Shown here in pieces: positions 10,929 through 21,592 of a stretch of 64,000 nucleotides of DNA (its first letter is position 1; every line of letters begins with the position of its first letter). Source of the stretch: Saccharomycopsis fibuligera x Saccharomycopsis cf. fibuligera (lineage: Eukaryota > Ascomycota > Saccharomycetes > Ascoideales > Saccharomycopsidaceae); NCBI GenBank assembly GCA_001936135.1, contig CP012810.1, forward strand, positions 1,426,001 through 1,490,000. Direction: 5' to 3'. The notes under the pieces are model-generated. The model was given only the letters and a program-made list of their open reading frames with translations. It ran no database searches and had not been told where the DNA came from. Both the position numbers and the translations under genes were made by a program.

Positions 10929-11863
10929 AACCATCTTTACATCTGGTACCTAATATTTTGCTTTTGTATTTTTTTTGTTTCTGCTTTTGAATTGTTTTGC
11001 TTTTGTTTTTTTGTTTTTGCTTTTGCTTTTGCTTTTGTTTTAGTTCCTTCTGCATTTTGCATTGATTGAAATTTTGTTTAAATTTGTTGGAATAAGATAG
11101 GATCAGACCAGGAGATAGAAATGCAATGATCCAGTGTTCTAGTTGAACTGGTTTTTTCTCAGGGTCACGCCTGGCCTGTTAATCTTTAGTTATTTCCCTA
11201 AAGATAATTTGGCCTTTCTTATTTCTTAACTTTCTTACTATTGTTTTTCCATTTCATCAAGTATAAAATTCCATTTTTGTTTTTAAAACACTTTTTTTTT
11301 TTAAATTTTTTATATTTGTCATTCATCTGTTTTGCGCTTTTTGCTTATTTTGTACTCTATATTCAATACAACTAGATTTGGTTTAATTAATTGTACGGTT
11401 TACTGACAGTAAATTTTTTTTACCTACATTTAGCAAATCATCATTGGCTTGATTAAATTTGGTTCAAAACCCAGTAATCCTGATCTTCTGTTTCTTTTTA
11501 GTTTTACTTTTGTTTTTACGTCTTTGTTTGAAAAAAAAAAAAAAAAAAAAAAGAAAAAAAACAGTCTAGCATCATTCAAATTTGAACATTCAAATGGATG
11601 CATGCATTTATATTTTACCTTAAGTCAAAGAGAACCTAAGCATGATAGGAGACAAACTTTTTATCAATTTTGCATTCTCTACAGAAATAATGAACAGCAT
11701 GATGCAGATCAAATCATCAACTAATTGTACATTGGTTTCCGGAAAAAAATAAAAGTCAACATATAAGAAAAGAAAAGAAAAGATAAAAAAAAAAAAAAAA
11801 AAAAGATAAAGGATGGGAATGAAAAATACAGATAAACGAAAAAATAGAAACAAAAACAAGCCA
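10929..11863. other. Convergent intergenic region SKT5 / TRM3
   Basis: About 0.9 kb of 3' flank for two convergent genes. It contains GCTTTT-type repeats around 10980-11040 and poly-A tracts near 11530-11552 and 11784-11802. No gene or structured RNA was recognised. Confidence 0.6.
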
Positions 11864-14800
11864 TTAACAGTATTGCAAAGAATAAGCATGAACAATAAGC
11901 GCAGTAGCAGTTTGAATGTTCATTGATCTAATGACCCCAACCTGTTTAATCTCCACACAGAAATCCAATTCTGCCAAAATGTCCCCTGGAATACCTTCTC
12001 TTTCCTTGCCCAACACAATCAAAGATTTCTTAGGAAACTTTAAATCTTGATTTAACTGAACACTCTTATCCGTTTGTTCTAACCCAATCAAAGTATACCC
12101 ATTTTCCCTTTTTTGTTTTCTCATAAATGCGATAATGTCGTTAGGTTTCACTTCAGCCATTGGTAACCATAAGTCCGCAGTGACTGCCACATTCTTAAAT
12201 TGAGGATGCTTCTTGTAATGAATATCACCAAGGGTAAGCAATCCTGCTCCCAAAACGTCACATAATCGGCAAATACCGCCCAAATTTGGCGGTTTGTCAA
12301 CTAAAGAACCAACGACAATCAAATCGCTTCTTTGAACATTGGCTAATTTGTCCTCATTGTCCTTGTCTTTCTTTTCACTTTTGGCCTTCGTGCTAATGCT
12401 TGTATCCTTTTCGACAATGTCTTGGATGTTTCTCCAAGCACCACTTTTCTTCTGTAATGCGGTCTTGTCGGACTCTCCAGCAGCGGCTGCTGGTTTACCA
12501 ATAGCAGCAACTGCAGCATTTTTTTCCTCTTCAAGACCCAATTGGAACATCTTTTGCTTGTTGTTTCTAGAAAGAATCCAAACTTCTTCATCATCTTCGC
12601 CTACTGGAATAGTTAACAATTGTTGTAATCCGCCAGCGCTATATTTCTTGATATCTTGTTCTGGAATATAATCAATATCAGTACGATCACTAACTCGTAA
12701 CAACACGCCACCGCATACACCAACCAAAGTAACGTCTTTTTGCAAATCCCAAAGCATAGCATCGCCGCTTCTATACTCTTTGATTTTCCCATGTTGAGTT
12801 ACTGCATTATAAATGTTGTTGACAATTTCTTCTTCTTCGACTGGGATGTCCAAAACTTTGGCAGTTTTTCGGTCAAGTTCATTCTTCACGCAACACATCA
12901 ACGAAGCAGAAAAATGTCTGAGTAAGACTTTACTCGATGTGCAGTATGGCACCACCACGGATAAAAATTTCTTGAGGTACTTACTTTCGTTAGCAGAGTC
13001 TAACTGTTGACAAATCAAAAAGCAGATTCTTTCATAAGACATAAGAATTGAAGGATTAGTATCAACTTCAGCAACTTTGGCAAACAATGAATCAATAAGT
13101 TTGAAATCGTTCAAGTAAATTATCCCAATAAGCCATTCGATATAAGTACGGGCCATTGGACTAGCATCTTTGGCTAACGCAGGCATAAAATACTCTTCAA
13201 CGTAAGGTGCCAAAAACACAGTCTCTAGCTTAGTAGAAAGCACCAAGAGAATTGAGTAAAGTTGAATTCTTGACCATTCTTCATTACCGTCAATTCTCTT
13301 TAATGGGTTAAACAAATGGAAAATTGATTTAGAATTATCAATAATGAATTTAAAAATGTATTTAGCAAGCTTGGAGTTTTTGGCTAATGAGGCAATGATC
13401 CCCATGGACTGTACTCTAGCTGCAACTTCTTTAGCCCCGTAAGTGACTTCATAAATATCACCGACCCCAAAATTAATCTCCTTGTTGTACAATCTAGCAG
13501 CAATTGGTACAAGTTTGAATGCTTGAGCCCTAAGACGAATGAAGCTGAAAATTCTAATCAAAATGTTACCAAAGACGGTGCTTTCTGCAAAAACTGAAGG
13601 TGCTTCAAGTTGAAATTCAACGAGTTTTGCAGTAATGCGGGGCAAAAAGCCTCTTCTGCCAAAAGATTGCTCAATGATTTCAAATGCAATAGTTTCTAAA
13701 ACTTGCTCACCAACTGATTCATTTCTAGTGCATAAAGACAAAATTTTTGGTTCAAAAAGTAAATCAATAAACAAAAAATGCAATTCTTGCTGGTTAAGTT
13801 TCAACCGATCCTGGCAAATCAACTCCCAAATAGTGCTTAATACATCCACAACAATTACAAGTTCCGAATCGTTGAGCGGCTCATTATCAACATTATGGAG
13901 CATAGAAGATAATAATTTCACCACTGCCAATTGAGCACTAAAATCAATCACCGATGATTTCTCCTTAATGAGCTTGAACGTAGCTTGCTTGAGCTCGTCG
14001 GTCCATAAATGAACGCTTAAGAAGCTATTCAAGATTTCAAAAAGTGACTTGTAAGTTTCATCTCTAAGAGTATGTTTGATTTGACTACTATTCAAATTTT
14101 TGAAAAAGTAACCACTCATTTTGAAAAGCTCAGTAATGTTACCTAGCCCCCAAACTTCACTTGCTTCTTCTTCGTCTTGTTCTTCAATAACATACTTCAT
14201 TTGTTCGTAACAAGCTGCAAAAAGTTTGAATTTTTCCGCTGCGAGCAGCACCACTTCAACATCAGTGCTCTGAAACTCAACGGCAATAGAAACCCATAAT
14301 TTTTTCAAATTCACATTATCAACCCACAAGTTCTCATCATCATTGCCGAAAATATCCCCCGATGCAACTGTGTAGGCTTTGGACCAGATTCCTTTGTGCT
14401 TGATTAAATTGTTCGAGAGCTCAGTAACGAGTTTGAGATAGTATTTCTGCAAGACATTGAACAAGTATTTCAAGTTGCTCAACTTGCTGAAACTAAGCTC
14501 AGTTAAGATTAATGGGAAAATGGAGTGTTTCAATATTGCAATTTCCAAATCTTTGTAAATTGATTCGTTTTGTGGGTCACTTGAAAGGACCAAATAAATG
14601 GCAATCACGGCGGCTTCAACACTTTGAAATTTGTTAATATTATCACCATCGAGCAATAATGAATTGAGACTGGTTTTGGAATAGTTTTCAGAGATAAAAT
14701 CAAGGAAAAATTCTAAATCTTCGTCAAATAAACCGTATCCAAAATTGGCAACGTTATTCTTATTTGCATTCAATTGAATAAATCTGCCCAATAAGTGAAC

Positions 14801-16546
14801 TAACTTAGACAAAGGTACAGCTTTAGAGTCAATGTTGAGTAATAATCTCAAGTACAATTTTTGTAAGAAATTTTCCACCAAATCATTTTCCGTAGTACTT
14901 TGAAACAAATCGTCCAAATGAGCCAAATGATCCAACAGAAGCACTTGTTTGCCCTTCAAGCCTCTAACTAACCCAACAGTGACGTACAATCTAGCATAAT
15001 CGTAAGCAAGTCTAGTGTCAACAAGTTTCTGCAACAACAGTTTAGCAACATGTTTCACTGAATCTAACTTGTTAGCCTTCTTCAAAGATGTGAAAATATT
15101 CTCAATAAATGAGGCTAATTGATCACCATAAGCGCAAATTTCATCATCTTTGAGATCTTCCTTTTGAGCCACAAACAATGATGCTTGCATGGCAAAGTTC
15201 AAAAACACTTCAGTTAAAAAGAAACTTCCGTTCTCATCAAAAATAACTAATGACTCCTTATCTAAAGACAAAATCAAACCCAAAGCATATTTTCTTACTG
15301 AATCCATTGATGCCATAATTGCAGTAGATACCATACAAAGGCCCCAGCTAGTAGGAATCAAAGACTGTTGTGGATTCAAAAGAAACTGAATGTCCTTGTA
15401 TCCTGCTTCAATTTGATGCAATGAGGTATCAATTCCAGTGATTTCATAGAGCACACAAAACCGCTCCCATTCTTTAATGTATGTTTCTTGCTCAGACACA
15501 TCCCATTTCATTAATCCATTATCAAAAGTTTCATGGATGGCCTGCACTGATAGCTGAACAATAGAAATGGCATACTTGCGATATTCGTGTACGTTACTGA
15601 CAAGCAATTGTTGGACGATTTCCCAATATTGTCTTTGTTTAAGAAGTTGATGGAAAGTTTCGGATTCAGCCAATGGGTCATTTTTCTTGTTGTTGCTTCC
15701 ATTAGTGTTTAGCTTAGATGCTGCCTTGTCTGCGGCGTACAAGTAACGGATCCATAATACGTAACCGTTGCGATTATGGTATTTGTGAGGTGACGCCACA
15801 AGTTTGTAAATAGTGTCCCAAACAATGTTGTCTAAACTTCTATCGAGTACTAGCTCATCAATGGTCCATCTTAAGATATTCAAAGAACTTGAAGAGATGT
15901 CTTCGTCACTAAGCAATAGAAAATAACTGGATAAGATGTTAGTTTTCTTGATGTCGAGGGACACTTGCGATTTAATGAGAATTTTTTCCAAAAAGCGCAA
16001 ATACCACGCAACCTCATTTTTGCTTGGTGCCTTAGCAGCATCATCATTATCATCATTACTATTATTGATGGTATCTTCAAGTTTAAGACTCTTCAAAATT
16101 GCTTCGAGATTGCGGTTTTTCAGGTCTTCACTGAAAACGCTAGTGTTCTGCAAATAATAGCTCAATTTCTCAATGATGTTCTTGATCAAAGAATTTTGCA
16201 ACTCGCTGTATATGTTACTGAAAAGAATAATATTTTGAATCTTGTCATCTTGAGAAACTTGAGATACTTGAGCAGCAGATTCATCCTCTTCGGCCTCAAC
16301 CGCGGCCTCCTGTTGCTGGTCTTCAATTAATGATTTGTAACAATATTTTTCCACTTTGCCAAATACAGATTTTTTAACTTTGGCAAAATCTTTGTGGTTT
16401 AACAAATCGCAGATAGTGACAATTGTAGACTCATCCGATTTGTCATTTTGCAACTGAGAAATTAACTCTTCCACCACTGTTTGCTTTTGTGAATCGCTCA
16501 AGTACTTCGTGAGAAGACTGTTGGAGCTATCTGTTGCAGTGGCCAT
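11864..16546 (-). CDS. TRM3: tRNA (guanosine-18-2'-O)-methyltransferase Trm3
   Basis: 1560 residues (Saccharomyces about 1436). Most of the chain is helical-repeat-like, without clear motifs. The last ~150 residues form a SpoU/TrmH (SPOUT) methylase domain: VVGSLVDKPPNLGGICRLCDVLGAGLLTL (motif 1, in parts NLGGICR), LIVLGKEREGIP (motif 2) and VEIKQ..RSMNIQTATALIVHAY (motif 3). The trefoil knot of this domain binds S-adenosylmethionine. Trm3 methylates the ribose of G18 in the tRNA D-loop (family knowledge). It lies on the same strand as MSS2 downstream of it in map order, with a 340 bp gap. The TrmH-family MRM1 near the right end of the window is a distant relative. Confidence 0.9.
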   Translation of the reverse strand: MATATDSSNSLLTKYLSDSQKQTVVEELISQLQNDKSDESTIVTICDLLNHKDFAKVKKSVFGKVEKYCYKSLIEDQQQEAAVEAEEDESAAQVSQVSQDDKIQNIILFSNIYSELQNSLIKNIIEKLSYYLQNTSVFSEDLKNRNLEAILKSLKLEDTINNSNDDNDDAAKAPSKNEVAWYLRFLEKILIKSQVSLDIKKTNILSSYFLLLSDEDISSSSLNILRWTIDELVLDRSLDNIVWDTIYKLVASPHKYHNRNGYVLWIRYLYAADKAASKLNTNGSNNKKNDPLAESETFHQLLKQRQYWEIVQQLLVSNVHEYRKYAISIVQLSVQAIHETFDNGLMKWDVSEQETYIKEWERFCVLYEITGIDTSLHQIEAGYKDIQFLLNPQQSLIPTSWGLCMVSTAIMASMDSVRKYALGLILSLDKESLVIFDENGSFFLTEVFLNFAMQASLFVAQKEDLKDDEICAYGDQLASFIENIFTSLKKANKLDSVKHVAKLLLQKLVDTRLAYDYARLYVTVGLVRGLKGKQVLLLDHLAHLDDLFQSTTENDLVENFLQKLYLRLLLNIDSKAVPLSKLVHLLGRFIQLNANKNNVANFGYGLFDEDLEFFLDFISENYSKTSLNSLLLDGDNINKFQSVEAAVIAIYLVLSSDPQNESIYKDLEIAILKHSIFPLILTELSFSKLSNLKYLFNVLQKYYLKLVTELSNNLIKHKGIWSKAYTVASGDIFGNDDENLWVDNVNLKKLWVSIAVEFQSTDVEVVLLAAEKFKLFAACYEQMKYVIEEQDEEEASEVWGLGNITELFKMSGYFFKNLNSSQIKHTLRDETYKSLFEILNSFLSVHLWTDELKQATFKLIKEKSSVIDFSAQLAVVKLLSSMLHNVDNEPLNDSELVIVVDVLSTIWELICQDRLKLNQQELHFLFIDLLFEPKILSLCTRNESVGEQVLETIAFEIIEQSFGRRGFLPRITAKLVEFQLEAPSVFAESTVFGNILIRIFSFIRLRAQAFKLVPIAARLYNKEINFGVGDIYEVTYGAKEVAARVQSMGIIASLAKNSKLAKYIFKFIIDNSKSIFHLFNPLKRIDGNEEWSRIQLYSILLVLSTKLETVFLAPYVEEYFMPALAKDASPMARTYIEWLIGIIYLNDFKLIDSLFAKVAEVDTNPSILMSYERICFLICQQLDSANESKYLKKFLSVVVPYCTSSKVLLRHFSASLMCCVKNELDRKTAKVLDIPVEEEEIVNNIYNAVTQHGKIKEYRSGDAMLWDLQKDVTLVGVCGGVLLRVSDRTDIDYIPEQDIKKYSAGGLQQLLTIPVGEDDEEVWILSRNNKQKMFQLGLEEEKNAAVAAIGKPAAAAGESDKTALQKKSGAWRNIQDIVEKDTSISTKAKSEKKDKDNEDKLANVQRSDLIVVGSLVDKPPNLGGICRLCDVLGAGLLTLGDIHYKKHPQFKNVAVTADLWLPMAEVKPNDIIAFMRKQKRENGYTLIGLEQTDKSVQLNQDLKFPKKSLIVLGKEREGIPGDILAELDFCVEIKQVGVIRSMNIQTATALIVHAYSLQYC

Positions 16547-16886
16547 TTTTTCTTTGGTTGTGGTGCTACAAAAGATGGTGCGTCTTGTGGTGTTTGTATG
16601 TATGAAGGAAGCCTCAATGATTGCTGATGTTGATGTCGATATTGATGAGCCGAATGTCTCTTTTTCTGTATGCAGATTATAAAAATTTTAAAGTGGAAAT
16701 AAATAAAAAAAAAAAAAAAAATAAAAAAAAAAATTGAAAGTCTTCGGAGATGCATGCCCATGCATAGTCACCGGTCTCACGGTACCTCAAACTCAATAAA
16801 ACAGGACAAAGTAAACTTACGTATTTGTACTTTATTCAACATTATCATTCAAACATTCTATTAACATTTAAGAGGTGTATCAAAAC
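16547..16886. other. TRM3 promoter / MSS2-side gap
   Basis: 340 bp. It has an A-rich run around 16699-16733 upstream of TRM3, and otherwise nothing I can name. Confidence 0.5.
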
Positions 16887-18041
16887 TCAATAAAGTGATG
16901 TTTTCGCTTGCTGCTTTGTAGTCATACTAGGCTTCGGCGTTTCCTTAGCTTCCTTCTGATAGTTCATCAAAAACTTGACTTCTTGATTTCTAGATTGAAG
17001 AAACGTAGTCAACACGTCACTATTCCCATTGGCCTCACTGAAGACATTACTTACGGACTTCAATGTCTTTACTGCTTCGTCAAACTTGCCAAACTTGTAG
17101 AATGTATCAAACAATCCAACCAAACATTCATAATCCCGTACTTCAAGCCCCATTTTGAACCATTCTCTAGCATTAACAAAGTTATTGAAATAATTCAATT
17201 CCAAAAATCCCAAACTTTTGAACGCTTGTCTAAACGACTTAGAAGCAGCTAGTTGCAAATGGAACCTGGCTAATTTTTGATCAGTAGCAATGAAAATTTC
17301 TCCCAAGAAATAATGGCACTCCAAAGTCTTATCCAACGGACCATATTTGATTGATTGCAAGAAGTACAACTTTGCATCATGCAAGTTCGATTGCTGAAAA
17401 TTTATCGTTCCTAGTTGTTTATAAACTTCAGAACTCAAAACAGTATCATTTTCAAGCTGGATATACTCCAAGTAATATTTTTTCGCATTAGTAAAGTCAT
17501 CATGTTTCAAGCAAAGATCACCGAGAAGCTTGATTGTCAATGGATGTTTCAAGCCATACAAACCCTTTATCAAACTTGACGCATGCTCTTTGTCACCTTC
17601 ATTTAACAGCGATAAATCAGTGGTGGTTAAAGTGTCGAACGCTAAGAGCGCAATCGCATCATTGTTACCAAATTCCGCAGCTGTTTCCACTAGTTGATTC
17701 TCAAGTGCAACAAGATGTTTATTAATGGTGCTGGAATATACTCTATATTTTTCTAATGCTTTCTTCATAATTAAGAGATCGGTCCCGTTGACATATGATG
17801 GGATCTTGCCTGATGATGATGAGGGGGAGGAGGATTTTGTTGTTTCATTGGTTTCATATTGTCCATCTATACTTTTGTAAAGTGACTCGTATACCGGATA
17901 GAGTTTGCGGAATGTTAATCGACTGTCGAGGTCAAACAACTGTCTGTTGATGAACTTCCGTTTGGGAAAAATCTCAGCGAGCTCGGGCCTTTTTGTACTA
18001 TATGCCCTTTTTAGAAGAGATCTTGATACGCTTGATGACAT
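16887..18041 (-). CDS. MSS2: Mss2-like mitochondrial TPR protein required for Cox2 C-tail export
   Basis: 384 residues. The Arg/Ser-rich N-terminus (MSSSVSRSLLKRAYSTKR) looks like a mitochondrial presequence. It is followed by EIFPKRKFINRQLFDLDSRLTF, which parallels the conserved opening of yeast Mss2. TPR-like helical repeats fill residues 150-340, including LGFLELNYFNN and the REWFKMGLEV segment, both strong Mss2 hallmarks. Mss2 sits on the matrix side of the inner membrane and helps translocate the C-terminus of Cox2 (family knowledge). The length is close to the yeast protein (351). A Ser-rich insert lies near residues 70-80. Confidence 0.82.
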   Translation of the reverse strand: MSSSVSRSLLKRAYSTKRPELAEIFPKRKFINRQLFDLDSRLTFRKLYPVYESLYKSIDGQYETNETTKSSSPSSSSGKIPSYVNGTDLLIMKKALEKYRVYSSTINKHLVALENQLVETAAEFGNNDAIALLAFDTLTTTDLSLLNEGDKEHASSLIKGLYGLKHPLTIKLLGDLCLKHDDFTNAKKYYLEYIQLENDTVLSSEVYKQLGTINFQQSNLHDAKLYFLQSIKYGPLDKTLECHYFLGEIFIATDQKLARFHLQLAASKSFRQAFKSLGFLELNYFNNFVNAREWFKMGLEVRDYECLVGLFDTFYKFGKFDEAVKTLKSVSNVFSEANGNSDVLTTFLQSRNQEVKFLMNYQKEAKETPKPSMTTKQQAKTSLY

Positions 18042-18913
18042 TCGTGGATATGTATTTTAGTGTGTGTGTGGTATCTTGGAATAGCTCTGTTTTCTCAGTT
18101 TGATGATCTGCAGTTGGCAATGGTAATGAACATGCAAAAGGGGCTGAAATACTATTGGTATAGATGGCTATGCACTGGTATATGAGCAGCCAAAAGTAAC
18201 AAAAAAAATGGTGTAAGTTGGTAGTTGGTATGATACAGGATATTCTAGGCAAGTAGATTCATGATCATAACATTGTGGACCCAGGTTAGCTCACCAATTG
18301 GTGATCTCCGTCAGGCGATTTTTCAAAGCCCAAGTTTTTTTTTTTTTTTTTTTTTGGGATATCCCGTCAGAGCTTAGTAAGCGGTCAAGCATATTGATTA
18401 TGGGGGGAGACTTATAAGCAAAGCACGACGATCAAGAACCCGCCATATAGTGATACATTAGCTCTCTCCGTTATTCGTCTCATTATGGGTGCTCAATATC
18501 TTGCAAGTCGTGTGTTTCGGAACGTATGTATCGTTAGAGCGTCTTATATATACTTTGGCAGCATATCACAGACAATATAACCTCGGCCAAAGACCGTATT
18601 ACAGATTATTATAGCTTTTTGCAAAACGGTAAACTGGACTATAAACAGATTGTCTCAATTTAAGCTTGAACTGTTTAGAAGTTTATATTTTCAGTCTTGT
18701 AAGCAGTACGCGCTGAACAAAGAGCCAAAATTTAAACTGCGCTTATCATAGATGTGGCTATAAAATAAAAATGCTTGTATATTTAGGTTATAAGATGTAA
18801 AAAATGGCACATTGCAAAAATTCGCTAAGCATAAGTAACGACACACCAAGTTGTAACAAGAAAAAAAAGGAATATGAAAAAGATAATGATGGGAAACAAT
18901 TAGCTAACTAAGT
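18042..18913. other. Intergenic region upstream of MSS2 and downstream of MPC1
   Basis: About 0.87 kb. It has a poly-T run near 18335-18356. The half nearer MSS2 should hold its promoter. No tRNA or ORF is supported. Confidence 0.5.
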
Positions 18914-19282
18914 TTATTTTTTAGCAACGGCTACTGGTTCCTCACCCTTTCCGCCCAAGTAGTGGAAGTTTACAAATCTGTAACCTTGGGCCAATTGAGC
19001 GGTTTCGTTAACGAAATGACAAGCAAACAATAAGTAGTTCTTTGGAGAAATGGCCACAGAATATTTCATAAAGACAGCGGAATAAAGAATCAAAGAAGTA
19101 GTCATTGGACCAGAGATCAATTCTGGATCTTTTTTCAAGTCATAGATGGCAGCCAATGGAATACCAAAATTCGATACTGGACCCCAAAAATGGGTAGTGA
19201 ACAAATACTTGAGATTTTCCTTGTTAATAAATTTTTGGAAGATTGGGGTTTTGGAGGCGACTTGAGAAGCTTTGGAAGACAT
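18914..19282 (-). CDS. MPC1: Mitochondrial pyruvate carrier subunit Mpc1
   Basis: 122 residues, the normal family size. The sequence shows the MPC family pattern: YLFTTHFWGPVSNFGIPLAA, DLKKDPELISGPMT, then SLILYSAVFMKYSVAI and NYLLFACHFVNETAQLAQGYR. Short hydrophobic helices alternate with charged loops. Mpc1 pairs with Mpc2 or Mpc3 in the inner mitochondrial membrane to import pyruvate (family knowledge). It is divergent from RSA1 across about 520 bp. It has no internal low-complexity run, unlike most of its neighbours. Confidence 0.95.
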   Translation of the reverse strand: MSSKASQVASKTPIFQKFINKENLKYLFTTHFWGPVSNFGIPLAAIYDLKKDPELISGPMTTSLILYSAVFMKYSVAISPKNYLLFACHFVNETAQLAQGYRFVNFHYLGGKGEEPVAVAKK

Positions 19283-19804
19283 TGTGGATATTGTAATAAA
19301 TCGATTAGTTGAAGTGCGGCTGAGTGAGCTTGATTGGATTTAAACAGAAATTGATTGGCCGAGCGAACAGGGATATTCTTGAGTAGATGCTTGGATCTAT
19401 TTTCACTTTGCAATGAGGAATTATTGCTGAGTTCTGAAGCAGAGTAGAATGAGCTGGATTCTTTGAAAGCAAAGGAAGATGAAGATGTCTGGTCCAGTAT
19501 ATTGCAATGTCTAAAGGAAGAGGAAGAGAACGATCCGGCTAATTCGTCTGGGGGACTGCAATTGCCGGTGCTTCTGAGTTTCTGTTCTGTTTTTTTGTCG
19601 TTTTCTTCGGACTGCGGAGCAGCAATGTGGTCATGTGCCATGCAGCCCCGCATTTGCTAAGCCCACGCAGCAGAGAATATTTTTTTATTTCTTTAGTGAT
19701 GAGGAAGAGATGTGATGAGGGTCTACGGTACTATTGGTACCGTTCAGGCTATACCTCCGATAATTGTGCCATAAAATTTTTGTCTGTATATTCAATAGCG
19801 CACG
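19283..19804. other. Divergent promoter region MPC1 / RSA1
   Basis: 522 bp between divergent starts. A minus-strand ORF covering 19135-19653 overlaps the MPC1 start in another frame and looks like chance. Two copies of GTGATGA-like sequence at about 19695-19718 resemble a box C, but I see no box D partner. Confidence 0.5.
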
Positions 19805-20983
19805 ATGAGTTACAGAAACTACGGATCACAGGTGCCTAGTTACAATCAACAGAAGAGAACCATTAACAACTCTGATGATCAAAGCAAAAAGAGAATACGC
19901 ATAGACTCAGATGCATTGCCTGACTTTACCCAACTACCCACCCATTTGCCAAATACCAAAAAGTCCTCAATTTTAGAGCAAGCCAAAGTAGCACTATTGC
20001 CTTCTGGTGTACCATCTTCTGGGTCCCAACTACCCACTATCTCAGCAGCAACAGGAGCTGCAACATCAAGCAGCACCTCTCATCTTGACAATGTTATTCA
20101 AACACAACCTGCAGATGACATAAACTACAATTTAACTTCAGAAACTCCAAATACCAGCAACAATGAAAATCAAGCTAAAGACGTTAAGAGTGACAATAAT
20201 TATAATAATAATGATAGTAATAACAATAATAATAAAGACAATACAAGTAATACTAGCAACGCTACAAGTCAGAAAAACAAGGCTCCTGTGCCGGTGTTTG
20301 GAACCAATATTGTCTTGGAAACTGAAGAAGACATTAGAAAGTGGATTGAAGAAAGAAAAAAGAAATATCCAACGAATAAGCGAGTTTTGGAAAAACAGCA
20401 ATCGAATGCTCAATCTATTAGTGGTAACAACAACAATAGCAAAGAAACTGCTGCAGGAAATCGTACCAATAATGGCTCAACACAACTTTGCAAATTCATA
20501 AAAAACAACAAAAAGTGCCGTTTTGGCAATAAATGCAGATTCTCCCACGATAAGCAAACTGCATCTGATACTAAGTCTACAGATAACGACAACAATAATA
20601 ATGATAGAGATTCTAGTAGAGACACAGGCTGTTCGTTGGTGCCTAAAGGGGTAAGTTTCAGCAATGGCTCAGTCAAAGAAATATTTGGCGTCAAGACATT
20701 TGTGCCAAACAAGTTCAATAACACCTTTAGCATGAATGCCGGGAAGGAGAAGAAGCAATTTTTGCCCAAGTTGAGAAACAAAGAAAATTTGAAAGTTAAT
20801 GAGCAAGTATTGGAATTTATTGAAGATTTGATTAGTAGCAAATTCAGCTATAGTGATTTCGATCTGGAAATTGGTGTTTCTGAAAATAATGGTGCTGCTA
20901 ATAGCAAAGGAGACCGGAAAGTGTTGGTTGATGATAGTGAGGAGTATATAAACGGATTGAAGAGGGTGTTATTCAAAAAATAG
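19805..20983 (+). CDS. RSA1: Rsa1/NUFIP-type snoRNP and ribosome assembly factor with CCCH zinc finger
   Basis: 392 residues. The N-terminus has SYRNYG and a Lys/Arg cluster (SKKRIRID) suited to nuclear import. A NUFIP-type motif lies at about residues 173-191 (EEDIRKWIEERKKKYPT), the hallmark of the NUFIP1/Rsa1 family that scaffolds Snu13 with the R2TP complex in box C/D snoRNP assembly (family knowledge). A CCCH zinc finger follows: C229, C238, C244 and H248 (spacing 8-5-3). The C-terminus ends in a conserved-looking helix (NEQVLEFIEDLISSKFSYSDF). Asn-rich spacers lie at about 130-155. RSA1 is the best fit because of the motif and size (Saccharomyces 381 residues). Confidence 0.75.
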   Translation: MSYRNYGSQVPSYNQQKRTINNSDDQSKKRIRIDSDALPDFTQLPTHLPNTKKSSILEQAKVALLPSGVPSSGSQLPTISAATGAATSSSTSHLDNVIQTQPADDINYNLTSETPNTSNNENQAKDVKSDNNYNNNDSNNNNNKDNTSNTSNATSQKNKAPVPVFGTNIVLETEEDIRKWIEERKKKYPTNKRVLEKQQSNAQSISGNNNNSKETAAGNRTNNGSTQLCKFIKNNKKCRFGNKCRFSHDKQTASDTKSTDNDNNNNDRDSSRDTGCSLVPKGVSFSNGSVKEIFGVKTFVPNKFNNTFSMNAGKEKKQFLPKLRNKENLKVNEQVLEFIEDLISSKFSYSDFDLEIGVSENNGAANSKGDRKVLVDDSEEYINGLKRVLFKK

Positions 20984-21080
20984 TAGTGGTGAATTACTAG
21001 CAATAAGCTGCGCTGCGTGAGACAATAATAATGTATATTAGCTACCAAATGATCTCAAGAAGCATTGCTTCATGTAATTT

Positions 21081-21446
21081 ATGTCGCAGCATATGAAGCT
21101 GATGTCTTTCCCCGGTTGTAGTGTAGATAACAAACTAAGCATTATATATCTACCGGTTGAGTATCGTATGCATTCCCATAACAACCTAAAAGCCTTTGAA
21201 ATTAATGATACTGTTGAAATCAAGATACCTGTAGACACCGGGTGTATCCACTTTATTCCAAGTTATAAAAATTCACAAACAACCAAAGATTCGTCTCCCA
21301 ACATGCATATGCAGGACACTGGAGCAGCGGAAGTCAATTTTTCGCAATTTCATAATTTTAAGTACGCCTGTGCTGGGCGTCCCAGTTGGGAAGGTGAACT
21401 TTTCTTGGAGAGCAGGGTAGAAGTAACAAGCAATAAAGCTTTTTGA
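21081..21446 (+). CDS. Possible small ORF of unknown function (doubtful)
   Basis: 121 codons on the plus strand between RSA1 and MET2. Amino-acid use is mixed, with no low-complexity run, no signal peptide and no membrane segment. It does not resemble a family I know. Two shorter minus-strand ORFs overlap it. It could be a real small gene or chance in a stretch of ordinary composition; conservation would decide. Confidence 0.25.
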   Translation: MSQHMKLMSFPGCSVDNKLSIIYLPVEYRMHSHNNLKAFEINDTVEIKIPVDTGCIHFIPSYKNSQTTKDSSPNMHMQDTGAAEVNFSQFHNFKYACAGRPSWEGELFLESRVEVTSNKAF

Positions 21447-21553
21447 AAATTGTGGCTCCTGTGAGAGTTTACATATTTCAGTGCCTTTGTGATGGTTGAT
21501 TTCTACTGTCTGTGTTGACACGCACTCTTACACTCACCAAAATTTTTGTAGCT

Positions 21554-21562
21554 AAACTGTGC
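21554..21562 (+). promoter_or_regulatory. Met31/32-like element (one mismatch) upstream of MET2
   Basis: AAACTGTGC differs by the last base from the AAACTGTGG site bound by Met31/Met32 in yeast. It lies 31 bp from the CACGTG site, a spacing often seen in MET gene promoters. Confidence 0.4.
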
Positions 21563-21592
21563 CTGTACTAATGCCCAGCTGGAGACGATCTC

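Noticed and set aside
19135-19653. 172-codon minus ORF over the MPC1 start
   Set aside because: It overlaps the conserved MPC1 coding sequence in another frame and has no family resemblance.
19695-19718. Box C/D snoRNA start (GTGATGA twice)
   Set aside because: No CTGA box D or terminal stem nearby.
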